The notes under the pieces are model-generated. The model worked only from the letters and a program-made list of their open reading frames with translations. It was not told where the DNA came from and did no database searches. A stretch of DNA of 64,000 nt. It comes from Nocardia sp. NBC_00508. Lineage in GTDB: Bacteria; Actinomycetota; Actinomycetes; Mycobacteriales; Mycobacteriaceae. A program made the translations under genes and the position numbers. The stretch lies in the NCBI RefSeq assembly GCF_036346875.1, contig NZ_CP107852.1, positions 7,440,001 through 7,504,000 on the forward strand, read 5' to 3'. This document shows positions 16,309-23,826 of the stretch, piece after piece (positions within the stretch are counted from its first letter, which is position 1; every line of letters begins with the position of its first letter).

Positions 16309-17418
16309 TTACGGATGGATGTCGCCCAACCTGGGCAGGCGCACGACGAAGCGCGCGCCGCCGCCCGGCCGCTCGGTGCATTCGACCCGGCCGTGATGGG
16401 TGGCGACGGTCTCGGCCACCAGCGCGAGGCCGATGCCTGTCCCACCCGATGAGCGACGGCCACTGCGGGCGGTCGCGAATCGTTCGAAGATGCGCGTCCG
16501 GTCCGCGGACGGCACACCGGGTCCCGCGTCATCGACGGCGATTACCGCGTCGGTGCCATCGCGGTGCACGGTGACCGCGACCACACCGCCGCCGTGCCGG
16601 TCGGCGTTGTGCAGCAGGTTGGCCACCGCACGTTCCAGCTCCAGCTTGCGGCCCCGCACGGTGACGTCCTGGTCGACGGTGAGCACCTGCGCCGGGTAGC
16701 GGCGATCGGCCAGCGTGTGGGTGAGCAGCTCGCGCACCGACAGCGGCTCGGCGTCGCCGTGGTGCATGCCCGCCTCCACCCGGGCCAGCGCGAGCAGATC
16801 GTCCAGCAGCCTGCGCAAGTGGTCCACCTCGGCGGTGACCAGCGCCACCGCCCGCTGGGAGCGCTCCGGCAGATCACCGCGGTGCCGGTTGAGCACGTCG
16901 ACGCTGGCCATCAGGGTGGTCAACGGCGTGCGCAGCTCGTGGCTGACGTCGCCGAACAGACGATGCTCGCGTTCGATGCGCCGTTGCAGCGAGTCGAGCA
17001 TGGTGTTGAACGATTCGACGGTGATCGCCAAGTCCTGGTCGCCGCTGGTGGGTATCCGCAGGTCGAGGTCACCGGAGGCGATCCGCGCGGCCGTAGCGGC
17101 GAGCTGGTGCAGGGGGGTCAGCACCCGCCTGCTCGCCCACCAGCCGACCGCCGCACCGATCAGGGTGACCACGACGGCACAGCCGATCAGCACGTTACGC
17201 AGCAGTTCCAGATCGGCGTTGAGGTCACCGGACGGCTCGCCGCTCGCGCGCTGCCGCTGCGCCTCCAGATAGCCGCGGCTGATGACGAACACCGAGACCA
17301 CGAGCACCAGCGACATCAGCGCGGCGATGGCCGCGAAGGCGGCGGTCACCCGGGCGCGCAGGCTCCAGGCGCCCGGACTCCAGCGTTTCGCGTCGAAGCT
17401 GCGCTCAGCGGCGGACAT
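16309..17418 (-). CDS. Membrane sensor histidine kinase
   Basis: A 369-residue kinase: transmembrane helix one near 24-48, a short extracytoplasmic loop of about 25 residues, transmembrane helix two near 75-100, a HAMP linker to about 153, the phospho-acceptor FGDVSHELRTPLTTL, an N box with NLLHNADRHG, then DDAGPGVP and GGTGIGLALVAE as the G boxes. The short sensor loop suggests sensing within or at the membrane. It overlaps the response regulator gene by 14 bp and lies directly upstream of ectA, so it may respond to osmotic or envelope stress and control ectoine synthesis (inference from position). Confidence 0.9.
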   Translation of the reverse strand: MSAAERSFDAKRWSPGAWSLRARVTAAFAAIAALMSLVLVVSVFVISRGYLEAQRQRASGEPSGDLNADLELLRNVLIGCAVVVTLIGAAVGWWASRRVLTPLHQLAATAARIASGDLDLRIPTSGDQDLAITVESFNTMLDSLQRRIEREHRLFGDVSHELRTPLTTLMASVDVLNRHRGDLPERSQRAVALVTAEVDHLRRLLDDLLALARVEAGMHHGDAEPLSVRELLTHTLADRRYPAQVLTVDQDVTVRGRKLELERAVANLLHNADRHGGGVVAVTVHRDGTDAVIAVDDAGPGVPSADRTRIFERFATARSGRRSSGGTGIGLALVAETVATHHGRVECTERPGGGARFVVRLPRLGDIHP

Positions 17419-18136
17419 CGAGGCGGTAGCCGAGCCCGCGCACCGTCACCACGATGTGCGGATCGGACGGATCCCGTTCGATCTTGGTGCGCAACCTGCG
17501 CATGTGCACGTCCACGATCCGCTCGTCACCGAAAAACCCACGGTCCCAGACGCGTTCGAGTAGTACGGTGCGGCTGAGCACCCGTCCTGGCGACTCCGCC
17601 AGCTCGCACAGCAATCGGAACTCGGTGAGCGTGAGCCGGATCTCCTCGTCGCCGCGGCGCACCACGCCGCTGTCCTGCGCGAGCACCAGGGGTGCCACGT
17701 CATCGGCCTCGAGCACCATTTCCTGCGGCGTCTCCCGCTCAGCGGTGATACGGGCGCGCCGGCGCACCGCACGCATGCGGGCGGTGATCTCCTTGATCTC
17801 GAACGGCTTGGTGACGAAATCGTCGGCCCCCGCCTCCAGTGCGGCCACCACGTCGTGGGTGTCGTCGCGAGCGCTGACCACGATGATGGGAACGTCGTGG
17901 TCGCGGCGGATCTCCCGGATACATTCGAACCCGTCCATGCCGCCGAGCATCAGATCGACGATCATCACATCGGGCACGCCATTGCTTCGCAGATGGATGA
18001 GCGCGTCTTCGGCTTCCTCCGCCTCATCGACGGCGTAGCCTTCGTCCTCCATTGCGAGACGTAACGCACCACGTACCCGGTCGTCGTCTTCCACGATCAT
18101 CAGGTTTGCGCTCAAGACCTTATCCCTTGCAGACAT
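17405..18136 (-). CDS. OmpR/PhoB-family response regulator
   Basis: A 243-residue protein from ATG 18136: a receiver domain with acidic pocket VEDDDRV, phospho-acceptor Asp in MIVDLMLGGMDG (D61 from this start), conserved Ser in IIVVSARDD and Lys in FVTKPFE, then a winged-helix DNA-binding domain with RLTLTEFRLLCELAESPGRV and DVHMRRLRTKIERDP. An ATG twelve codons later (MIVEDDDRV) is a possible alternative. It is co-transcribed with the kinase (14-bp overlap). Two adjacent palindromes 60-90 bp upstream could be its operators. Confidence 0.9.
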   Translation of the reverse strand: MSARDKVLSANLMIVEDDDRVRGALRLAMEDEGYAVDEAEEAEDALIHLRSNGVPDVMIVDLMLGGMDGFECIREIRRDHDVPIIVVSARDDTHDVVAALEAGADDFVTKPFEIKEITARMRAVRRRARITAERETPQEMVLEADDVAPLVLAQDSGVVRRGDEEIRLTLTEFRLLCELAESPGRVLSRTVLLERVWDRGFFGDERIVDVHMRRLRTKIERDPSDPHIVVTVRGLGYRLDVRR

Positions 18137-18194
18137 GCGGAAGCGCGTCACGATGCGGATTACCGCATCCCCATACCGACGCGACCTTCCGCTT

Positions 18195-18227
18195 TCGAGC
18201 AACCTTGCTCGAGTTCGGGTACCCGAA
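18195..18227. promoter_or_regulatory. Two adjacent palindromes upstream of the response regulator gene
   Basis: TCGAGCAA-CC-TTGCTCGA (18195-18212) is an 18-bp inverted repeat. One base later TTCGGGTACCCGAA (18214-18227) is a 14-bp perfect palindrome. Both lie 59-91 bp upstream of the regulator's start at 18136, the usual distance for operator sites. The remaining gene-free stretch from 18137 to 18529 shows nothing else convincing. Confidence 0.4.
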
Positions 18228-18529
18228 ACACCGGCCGGTAAACGTCCGGCAGACCGGCGCGGGCACCACTGGATCGCCCACACACGCTATATGCCCGACC
18301 GCCCCGGAGGCGATCGGGTCATCGACGGTGCCGGACCTGCCGTCATCGGCGGGACCGCGCAGGACACCATCCGGTCTACGAGATCCCCTCGGCCGCAGGA
18401 TCTTTCCGTCGACCTACGGGTAGCGATCACACCGCGACCCCTCGCAGAGGCGCAAAAGGGTCACGATCACACTGGGGTCAGCACCACCGGGACGGACTCG
18501 GCCGTCGACGGTGACCGGACTCACCTCGG

Positions 18530-18877
18530 CTACCGGGGCGCTTCCAAACGGTTGAAATTACTCGGGGATCCGTCGGCATTGCGCTCCTGATACCAGAAGC
18601 GCAGCTTCCTGGCGTCGAACGTGGCGAACCATTCGTCCCATCCCACCCGGCGCAGCACTGCGCCCCCGTACCTGGGGAAATCGAACCGCAGCACGCCGAG
18701 CCGTCCGTCGTGCTCGCTGCCCGGTACGGTCGCGGGCCGGGCGCCACGCTGCTGCGCCCAGCGACGGATGACGTCGTGATTCCGCGTGACGGAAACACCC
18801 TTGACTTGGGTCTTCGACCCAGGACTACCCGGCGCGAACTGCGGATTCCGGGTGCCTGGTCGGCGCTGGTCGGTCAT
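18530..18877 (-). CDS. Conserved small protein of the type often mislabelled glucan-branching enzyme
   Basis: A 115-residue protein. The core TRNHDVIRRWAQQRGARPATV, then GVLRFDFPRYGG, then VGWDEWFATFDARKLRFWYQER and DGSPSNFNRLE, matches a widespread small bacterial family. That family is annotated as hypothetical or, wrongly, as 1,4-alpha-glucan branching enzyme; its function is unknown. The N-terminal 35 residues are basic and probably flexible. The ATG at 18877 follows a GAGGAGCTC stretch. A SigF-like promoter lies 50-70 bp upstream, so it is probably a general-stress gene. Confidence 0.72.
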   Translation of the reverse strand: MTDQRRPGTRNPQFAPGSPGSKTQVKGVSVTRNHDVIRRWAQQRGARPATVPGSEHDGRLGVLRFDFPRYGGAVLRRVGWDEWFATFDARKLRFWYQERNADGSPSNFNRLEAPR

Positions 18878-18924
18878 GACGAGCTCCTCGAGCCATCGGC
18901 ATCTGTTGTCCGGCTCCTGACTGA

Positions 18925-18950
18925 CTACCCGGGGGACATACTCCGCAAAC
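18925..18950 (-). promoter_or_regulatory. SigF-like promoter upstream of the small conserved gene
   Basis: On the minus strand GTTT (18947-18950), a 16-nt spacer and GGGTAG (18925-18930) match the mycobacterial SigF consensus GTTT-N15-17-GGGTAT with one mismatch. It points to the gene starting at 18877. Confidence 0.5.
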
Positions 18951-18988
18951 TGGTCGCCCGAACCGCCGGTAATCCCAGCACCGGACAG

Positions 18989-19012
18989 GTTCGTCCCGCA
19001 ACCGCTGGGTAA
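18989..19012 (+). promoter_or_regulatory. Weak SigF-like promoter for the proline-rich gene
   Basis: On the plus strand GTTC (18989-18992), 14 nt and GGGTAA (19007-19012) resemble the SigF consensus with one mismatch in each box and a short spacer. It is 77 bp ahead of the proline-rich reading frame, divergent from the promoter at 18925-18950. Confidence 0.32.
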
Positions 19013-19088
19013 CCGGCCGGTGTCGGACCCTGCGCACGGCGCACCCGCCGCAGCGCGGCGCCGACGACCGAAACGAGGAGGAGTTCGC

Positions 19089-19385
19089 ATGCGCAGTGTC
19101 AGCACGGCGCGGCCGGTCCCGGACCCCGTTCCACCGACGCCCGAGCCGGACCCCGTGCCGCCCATCCCGGAACCGGTGCCGCCGATTCCGGAACCGGACC
19201 CCATCCCGGATCCGAATCCCGTTCCTCCGGGACCTGGTCCGCTGCCGCCGGTACCCGGACCACCGCCCCGGCCGCCGACTCCTGGACCGGTGCCGCCCCC
19301 TCCGGTGCCCGGTCCCGGCACCCCGTCGCCGGACCCGCGGCCGCCCGGTCCATCGCCGGATCCCCGGCCACCGGACGCGCTGTAG
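19089..19385 (+). CDS. Small proline-rich repeat protein
   Basis: A 98-residue protein after a strong ribosome binding site (GAGGAGGAG at 19075-19083) and ATG at 19089. After a short MRSVSTARP start it consists almost entirely of Pro-rich repeats of the PVPPIPEPDP and PPPRPPTPGP type, with acidic residues in the first half and glycine in the second. There is no signal sequence or membrane segment. It should form an extended polyproline helix. Function unknown. The strong RBS and regular third-position G/C support a genuine gene despite low complexity. Confidence 0.55.
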   Translation: MRSVSTARPVPDPVPPTPEPDPVPPIPEPVPPIPEPDPIPDPNPVPPGPGPLPPVPGPPPRPPTPGPVPPPPVPGPGTPSPDPRPPGPSPDPRPPDAL

Positions 19386-19402
19386 GCGTACCTCCGCCCC
19401 TC

Positions 19403-19600
19403 CGCCTTCGCTCCGGCCGTGCGCGGGCTGACGACGGACTACGTCCGACTGCACCCATCAGGCGTACCTCCCGCCTTCGCTCCGGCCGTGCGCGGGCTGA
19501 CGACGGACTACGTCCGACTGCACCCATCAGGCGTACCTCCCGCCTTCGCTCCGGCCGTGCGCGGGCTGACGACGGACTACGTCCGACTGCAACCATCAGG
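19403..19600. repeat. Three tandem 69-bp repeats between convergent genes
   Basis: Units start at 19403, 19472 and 19541; the last is truncated at about 60 bp. Spacing is exactly 69 bp and the copies differ at only one or a few positions. Each unit contains CGGAC-TAC-GTCCG, a 5-bp stem. The array fills the gap between the proline-rich gene stop (19385) and the sigF stop (19614), where a bidirectional terminator would sit. The period is a multiple of three, so the plus strand reads as a 23-residue repeat, but no start or RBS supports translation. Confidence 0.85.
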
Positions 19601-19613
19601 TGTACCGGAAGGT

Positions 19614-20399
19614 TCAGTCGCGCAGCGCCTGTTCCCGCAGGGAGTTCAACGTCCTGGACAGGATGCGGGAGACATGCATCTGGGAGACGCCGAGGCGCTC
19701 GGCGATCTGGTTCTGGGTCAGCGACTCGAAGAACCGCATGATCAGCACCTGACGCTCGCGCTCGGGAAGCTCGCCGATCAGCGGTTTCACCGCCATGAAG
19801 TCTTCGACCAGGTGATACGAGGGCTCCTCGGCGCCGAGGCTGTCCAGCAGGGGCAACGGCGCGTTCTCGATGTCGTCGCCGGCCACCGCGTCGATGGACG
19901 ACGACTGGTAGGCGTTCCCGGCGATCAACGCCTGGGTCACTTCGACCAGATCGACATCCAGCTCCACCGCGATCTCCCTGGCCTTCGGCATCCGGCCGAG
20001 TCGTTGCGAGAGCATCTCGACAGTCGCGCCGATGCTCAGCTGGATTTCTTTGGTCCGGCGCGGCACCCGCACAGCCCAGGTGTTGTCCCGGAAATGCCGC
20101 CGGACCTCGCCCATGATGGTCGGCACCGCGAACGACAGGAACGACGATCCGCGCGCCACATCGAACCGGTCCGCGGCTTGCACCAACCCCAGCCGCGCGA
20201 CCTGCAGCAGGTCGTCGAAGTTCTCGCCTCGTCCGGAGAACTTCCGCGCGATATGCTCGGCCAGCGGCAGACAGCGTTGGATGAGTTCCCGGCGCATCGC
20301 GTCCCGGCGCGGGTCGTCTGCGTCCAGGGCGGCGATCTTCTCGAACAGCGGTTCGATGTTGTCGTAGCTGTCACCGCGCGATCTCGACTCACCCGTCAT
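19614..20399 (-). CDS. sigF: RNA polymerase sigma factor of the SigB/SigF/SigG family
   Basis: A 261-residue alternative sigma factor from ATG 20399 (a GTG at 20408 would add three residues). Region 2 contains CLPLAEHIARKFSGRGENFDDLLQ and AVPTIMGEVRRHFRDNTWAVRVPRR. Region 3 and region 4 follow, with LPERERQVLIMRFFESLTQNQIAERLGVSQMHVSR as the -35-binding helix-turn-helix. This is the mycobacterial/streptomycete SigF group that directs general-stress transcription from GTTT-N15-GGGTAT promoters. Its start lies inside the rsbW 3' end, so sigma and anti-sigma are translationally coupled. Confidence 0.92.
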   Translation of the reverse strand: MTGESRSRGDSYDNIEPLFEKIAALDADDPRRDAMRRELIQRCLPLAEHIARKFSGRGENFDDLLQVARLGLVQAADRFDVARGSSFLSFAVPTIMGEVRRHFRDNTWAVRVPRRTKEIQLSIGATVEMLSQRLGRMPKAREIAVELDVDLVEVTQALIAGNAYQSSSIDAVAGDDIENAPLPLLDSLGAEEPSYHLVEDFMAVKPLIGELPERERQVLIMRFFESLTQNQIAERLGVSQMHVSRILSRTLNSLREQALRD

Positions 20400-20826
20400 C
20401 CGCGGCACCCCGCACCCAGCTGAAATCGATCACCGTCGGATATCCGCCGAGCATGCCGTCGTAGGAGCCTTGGGCGGCGGCGATCGAATCGGTCAGGGTC
20501 CGCACGATATGCCAGCCGAATCCGGCCTGGCCGATCACCGACTCCGAGACCGCGACCGCGGAGACGTGCACGAACATCTTGTCGGCGTCGTAGGTGAACT
20601 CACAGTCGACCATCGAGCCGGGCACGGCGTCCAGGATGAGCGAGGTCGCCACCTCGTCCAGCGCGAGCCGGATATCGGTCACCTCGTCCAGGGCGAAGTC
20701 CGCGATGAGAGCGACGGTCTCGGAGAGGGCACGCAGCATGGTCAGCTGCTCCAACTGGGCGGGCACGCGCACGCCGATAGTCGTTGTTTCGGTCGAGGAT
20801 CGGGAACTCCACTCCCCCATGCCCAT
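20389..20826 (-). CDS. rsbW: RsbW-type anti-sigma factor (SigF antagonist)
   Basis: A 145-residue GHKL ATPase-fold protein with RLALDEVATSLILDAVPGSMVDCEF as the N-box helix and the glycine region GQAGFGWHIVRTLTD near the C-terminus. This matches RsbW/UsfX proteins that bind SigF and hold it inactive. The gene precedes sigF with a short overlap, as in mycobacteria. Two ATG codons six bases apart (20826, 20820) are possible starts. A SigF consensus promoter lies upstream at 20952-20976, so the pair is probably autoregulated. Confidence 0.85.
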   Translation of the reverse strand: MGMGEWSSRSSTETTTIGVRVPAQLEQLTMLRALSETVALIADFALDEVTDIRLALDEVATSLILDAVPGSMVDCEFTYDADKMFVHVSAVAVSESVIGQAGFGWHIVRTLTDSIAAAQGSYDGMLGGYPTVIDFSWVRGAADDG

Positions 20827-20951
20827 CACCACCTTGTCCTCGCAGCCGCCGCACGGCGGCCTTGATACCGCTGCGGGTTTTCCGAGCCGCCGAAACACCG
20901 CACTCGCCGCGGACGTGAATCGAATGGCCGCCGCGCTCCTCGGTCGTTGAC

Positions 20952-20976
20952 GTACCCCCCACCGGCGGATCGAAAC
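20952..20976 (-). promoter_or_regulatory. SigF consensus promoter of the rsbW-sigF operon
   Basis: On the minus strand GTTT (20973-20976), a 15-nt spacer and GGGTAC (20952-20957) match the published SigF consensus exactly. It is 126 bp upstream of rsbW and just past the 3' end of the PAS-ANTAR gene. Confidence 0.72.
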
Positions 20977-20981
20977 CCGGG

Positions 20982-21665
20982 TCAGTCGACGCCGATCCGT
21001 TCGTGGGCGGTGAGCAACAGGTGATCGAATTGGGTGCGTAAGCCCACCGTCGCGCCGGTCAGCCCGGGCAGGTCGGCGACCAGTCGCGCGGCCAGAGTGC
21101 GCAGCTTCACGTTGGTCTCCTGCGACCGCCAGCTCAGCACCCGGAATGCCTGCTCGGCGCTGACGCCGTAGACCAGCATGAGGGCGCCCTTCGCCTGTTC
21201 GATCACCGCCCGGGCGGCATACAACTCCGGCAGCGTGTCGTCGAGCGTTTCCTGCCGGTGTTCCTCGAGCGTGTCGGTGACGTCGATGTAATACCCGGAA
21301 GTGCCGACCACCTGGCCTTCTTCGTCCGCCATGCGATCGGCCACCAAGATCACATGGTGGACCACCCCGGTGGTATCGATGATCCGATGGCGGCTGGAGA
21401 ACGGCTCCGCGTCCTCGATCGACCTCGCCAAGGCACTGGCCACGGCGGCGCGGTCGTCCGGGTGCTTGTGCGTCAACAGCAACTCCGTCGTCGGCGTCAC
21501 CGTCCCCGGCTGATAGCCGTGCATCAGGGCCACCTCGTCCGACCATTCCCATCGCTGGTCGCCGAACCAAAACCGAAAACTACCGACGCTCTGCGGCGTC
21601 CCCATCCCTATCACCCGGTTCAGCGCGAGGGTTTCCTCGGGCTGAACCGACCCACTCTCACTCAC
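20982..21665 (-). CDS. PAS-ANTAR domain RNA-binding regulator
   Basis: A protein of about 227 residues from GTG 21665. The first 130 residues form a PAS fold (FRFWFGDQRWEWSDEVALMHGY, HHVILVADRMADEEGQVVGTSGYYIDVTD). The last 70 residues form an ANTAR domain (LYAARAVIEQAKGALMLVYGVSAEQAFRVLSWRSQETN). ANTAR proteins bind paired RNA hairpins and act as antiterminators; PAS supplies sensing. The frame is open to 21872 but would then overlap the upstream STAS gene, so I chose the GTG. The stop is just upstream of the sigF operon promoter and the gene reads in the same direction. Confidence 0.78.
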   Translation of the reverse strand: MSESGSVQPEETLALNRVIGMGTPQSVGSFRFWFGDQRWEWSDEVALMHGYQPGTVTPTTELLLTHKHPDDRAAVASALARSIEDAEPFSSRHRIIDTTGVVHHVILVADRMADEEGQVVGTSGYYIDVTDTLEEHRQETLDDTLPELYAARAVIEQAKGALMLVYGVSAEQAFRVLSWRSQETNVKLRTLAARLVADLPGLTGATVGLRTQFDHLLLTAHERIGVD

Positions 21666-21780
21666 AGCAGAAGTATCCGTTGCCGACGCACGCTGTGCGA
21701 GCAGATCGGGACGCGTACTGTCGCTGGGCGCGTGTTCGGGGATGGTGGTCAGCGCACGACGGTGCCTCGCCGACGCTCGC

Positions 21781-22275
21781 TCACGCGTCCAACGCCGTAC
21801 GCATCGAGGGATAGCGCGGGAAGAGCGACCGCACGCCGGTGACCTCGAGTGCGCGCTCGACTCCCGATCCACCCGCGACGATCCGCAGATCAGGACCCCC
21901 GGACACGGTCCTCCGGAGCGCGCCGAGCCGCACGGCCGCGCGCAAACTCATAAACCTCGCCGCCCGCAGATCGATCACAACGGCCTCGCACGGTGACTGC
22001 AACGCTCGGTCGACCGTGGCGAAGAACTCGGCCGACACGGCGGCGTCCAACTCGCCTTCGACCCGGACCACCACACATTCGCGGCGGCGATCGACCCGCT
22101 GTGCCCACAATCGGTTGTCGCGCCGACGTGCCGGTCCCGAACCGTTGAGATGCACGCCCTCGGCATGCTCCCGGAGCAGAGAAATGGCAGACAAGTCGAA
22201 CCTCCCATCCAGGGGATTCCAGTCCTCCGCGACGGCTGGGGCGAGGGGCGGCGCCTGCGGTGAATAGGTTGTCAT
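21781..22275 (-). CDS. STAS-domain anti-sigma factor antagonist-like protein lacking the phospho-serine
   Basis: A 164-residue protein with a 65-residue N-terminal extension and a C-terminal STAS domain (VVVRVEGELDAAVSAEFFATV, then EAVVIDLRAARFMSLRAAVRLG). In active RsbV/SpoIIAA/RsfB proteins the last segment reads DLSxVxFxDSSG with a phosphorylatable Ser. Here the aligned positions are Ser110-Leu111-Arg112-Ala113, so the usual Ser is an Arg by my alignment. It may bind an anti-sigma factor constitutively or serve as a ligand-binding STAS. It is the outermost gene of the partner-switch cluster and divergent from the GT4 gene. Confidence 0.74.
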   Translation of the reverse strand: MTTYSPQAPPLAPAVAEDWNPLDGRFDLSAISLLREHAEGVHLNGSGPARRRDNRLWAQRVDRRRECVVVRVEGELDAAVSAEFFATVDRALQSPCEAVVIDLRAARFMSLRAAVRLGALRRTVSGGPDLRIVAGGSGVERALEVTGVRSLFPRYPSMRTALDA

Positions 22276-22457
22276 GCCGTCCCATCGACCGGGTGCGCCG
22301 TCTGCGTCGAACCGGGGTCGGCTGTTATCTCAACCTCCCTACAGTGTGGCACGGCCGACCCGTTCCCGATAGCGTTCGGCGGGAGAACCTCACACCGCCG
22401 GAACACCCGCGACCGGGCGCTTCGCCTACCCGGTCGCGGGCGCGTCTTCCGTGTGGG

Positions 22458-22482
22458 GTTTCGTCCGCCCGCCTCGGGGCAA
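22458..22482 (+). promoter_or_regulatory. Weak SigF-like promoter ahead of the GT4 gene
   Basis: GTTT (22458-22461), 15 nt and GGGCAA (22477-22482) resemble the SigF consensus with two mismatches in the -10 box. It lies 99 bp upstream of the GTG start at 22581. Confidence 0.3.
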
Positions 22483-22580
22483 CCCGGCACATATCACCCG
22501 AACGTCACGCGATGCCGGTCGTTGGGCAGCCGCGCGGATTCGCGCGTCCGGCGGCGCCCGCGACGAGAACGGAGCAACCG

Positions 22581-23792
22581 GTGAAGATCGCCATGGTTTC
22601 CGAAGACGTCAGCCCACTCGCCGAGGGGAGTCGCACCGACCCGGGAGGGCGGGGTCCGCACGTGGCCGGACTGTCCGCGGCGTACGCGCGGCGCGGGCAC
22701 GATGTGACCGTCTACACCCGGCGTACCAGTGCCGAAACTCCCGCCGAACTCGTCGCCGACGGCGGCTACCGCGTCGTGGCCGTGCCTGCCGGACCGCCTA
22801 CTCCGCTGCCCGGCGACCGGACACTGCCCTACCTCGGCGAATTCGGGACGTTCCTGCGGAAGCACTGGACCGCCGAGCCACCGGACATCGTGCACGCACA
22901 CCACTGGATGTCCGGGCTCGCCGCCGAGCTCGCCTCGCGCGCGCACGGCATCCCGGTCGTGCTGACGTTTCACGGACTCGGCACGGTGCAACGGCGCTGT
23001 GAAGGTCTGGCGGATCAGAGCCCGCGCTCGCGGATCCGGTTCGAGCGGCTGATCGCGACCCGGGCGGCGCATGTGGTGACGACCTGCTCGGACGAGACCG
23101 TGGAACTGACCAGGATGGGGGTGCCGCGCTTCCGCACCTCGATCGTGCCCTGCGGCGTCGACCTCACCGCGTTCACCCCCGAAGGAAGCTGCGCCGATCG
23201 GCACGCCAGGCATCGGTTGGTCGCCGCGGGAGAACTGGTGCGGCGCAATGGATTCGACGCGGTGATCAAGGCGCTGCGGGAACTGCCGGACACCGAACTG
23301 GTGATCGCGGGCGGCCCGGCGCCGGACGACCAGGACAACATCGAAGGCCGAAGGCTGCGCCGCGTCGCGGCGGATCACGGGGTGCGGGAACGCCTTCGGC
23401 TGATCGGACCCGTGGCGCGGCCGATGTTGCCGCGCCTGTACCGCTCCGCGGACATCGTGGTGTGCACGCCCTGGTACGAGCCGTTCGGAATGGTGGCGCT
23501 GGAGGCGATGGCATGTGGCAAGCCGGTGGTCGCGACGGCCGTGGGCGGCCTGCTCGACACGGTGGTCGACGGCGTGACCGGGCGGTTGGTCGCTCCGCCC
23601 GACCCGGAGGCGATCGCGCGCGCGGTGCGCCCGCCGCTGCATGACGCGACGTTGCGTGAAACATGGGGCGCCGCAGGCTATCAGCGTGCGGCGAGCCGCC
23701 ATTCCTGGGATCACGTCGCGGTGGAGACGCTCACCGCCTACCACCGTGGTGCGCCCGCGCGGGCCGCGGGCGTCGTGTCCTGGGCCAGGTGA
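22581..23792 (+). CDS. Family 4 glycosyltransferase
   Basis: A 403-residue GT-B glycosyltransferase. The N-terminus VKIAMVSEDVSPLAEG followed by GGRGPHVAGLSAAYARRGHDVTVYTRR is the acceptor-side Rossmann domain. The C-terminal domain has the family-4 E-x7-E motif in EPFGMVALEAMACGKPVVAT. Such retaining enzymes transfer hexoses to lipids, glycogen-like polymers or small molecules; the acceptor is unknown. The GTG at 22581 is preceded by ACGGAGCAACC and gives a family-like start; the frame upstream is non-coding. Its setting in the stress region and a weak SigF-like promoter suggest stress-linked sugar metabolism. Confidence 0.85.
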   Translation: MKIAMVSEDVSPLAEGSRTDPGGRGPHVAGLSAAYARRGHDVTVYTRRTSAETPAELVADGGYRVVAVPAGPPTPLPGDRTLPYLGEFGTFLRKHWTAEPPDIVHAHHWMSGLAAELASRAHGIPVVLTFHGLGTVQRRCEGLADQSPRSRIRFERLIATRAAHVVTTCSDETVELTRMGVPRFRTSIVPCGVDLTAFTPEGSCADRHARHRLVAAGELVRRNGFDAVIKALRELPDTELVIAGGPAPDDQDNIEGRRLRRVAADHGVRERLRLIGPVARPMLPRLYRSADIVVCTPWYEPFGMVALEAMACGKPVVATAVGGLLDTVVDGVTGRLVAPPDPEAIARAVRPPLHDATLRETWGAAGYQRAASRHSWDHVAVETLTAYHRGAPARAAGVVSWAR

Positions 23793-23826
23793 TCGGGCAT
23801 GACCGGGCTCGGCGATCGGCGCGGGC

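Noticed and set aside
18135..18590. 151-codon plus-strand frame between the response regulator and the small conserved gene
   Set aside because: No ribosome binding site or domain; it overlaps the 3' end of the small conserved gene and the palindromes. Treated as non-coding.
19403..19600. Tandem repeats as a CRISPR array or a repeat protein
   Set aside because: There are no unique spacers between units and no cas genes, and the 23-residue reading has no start or RBS.
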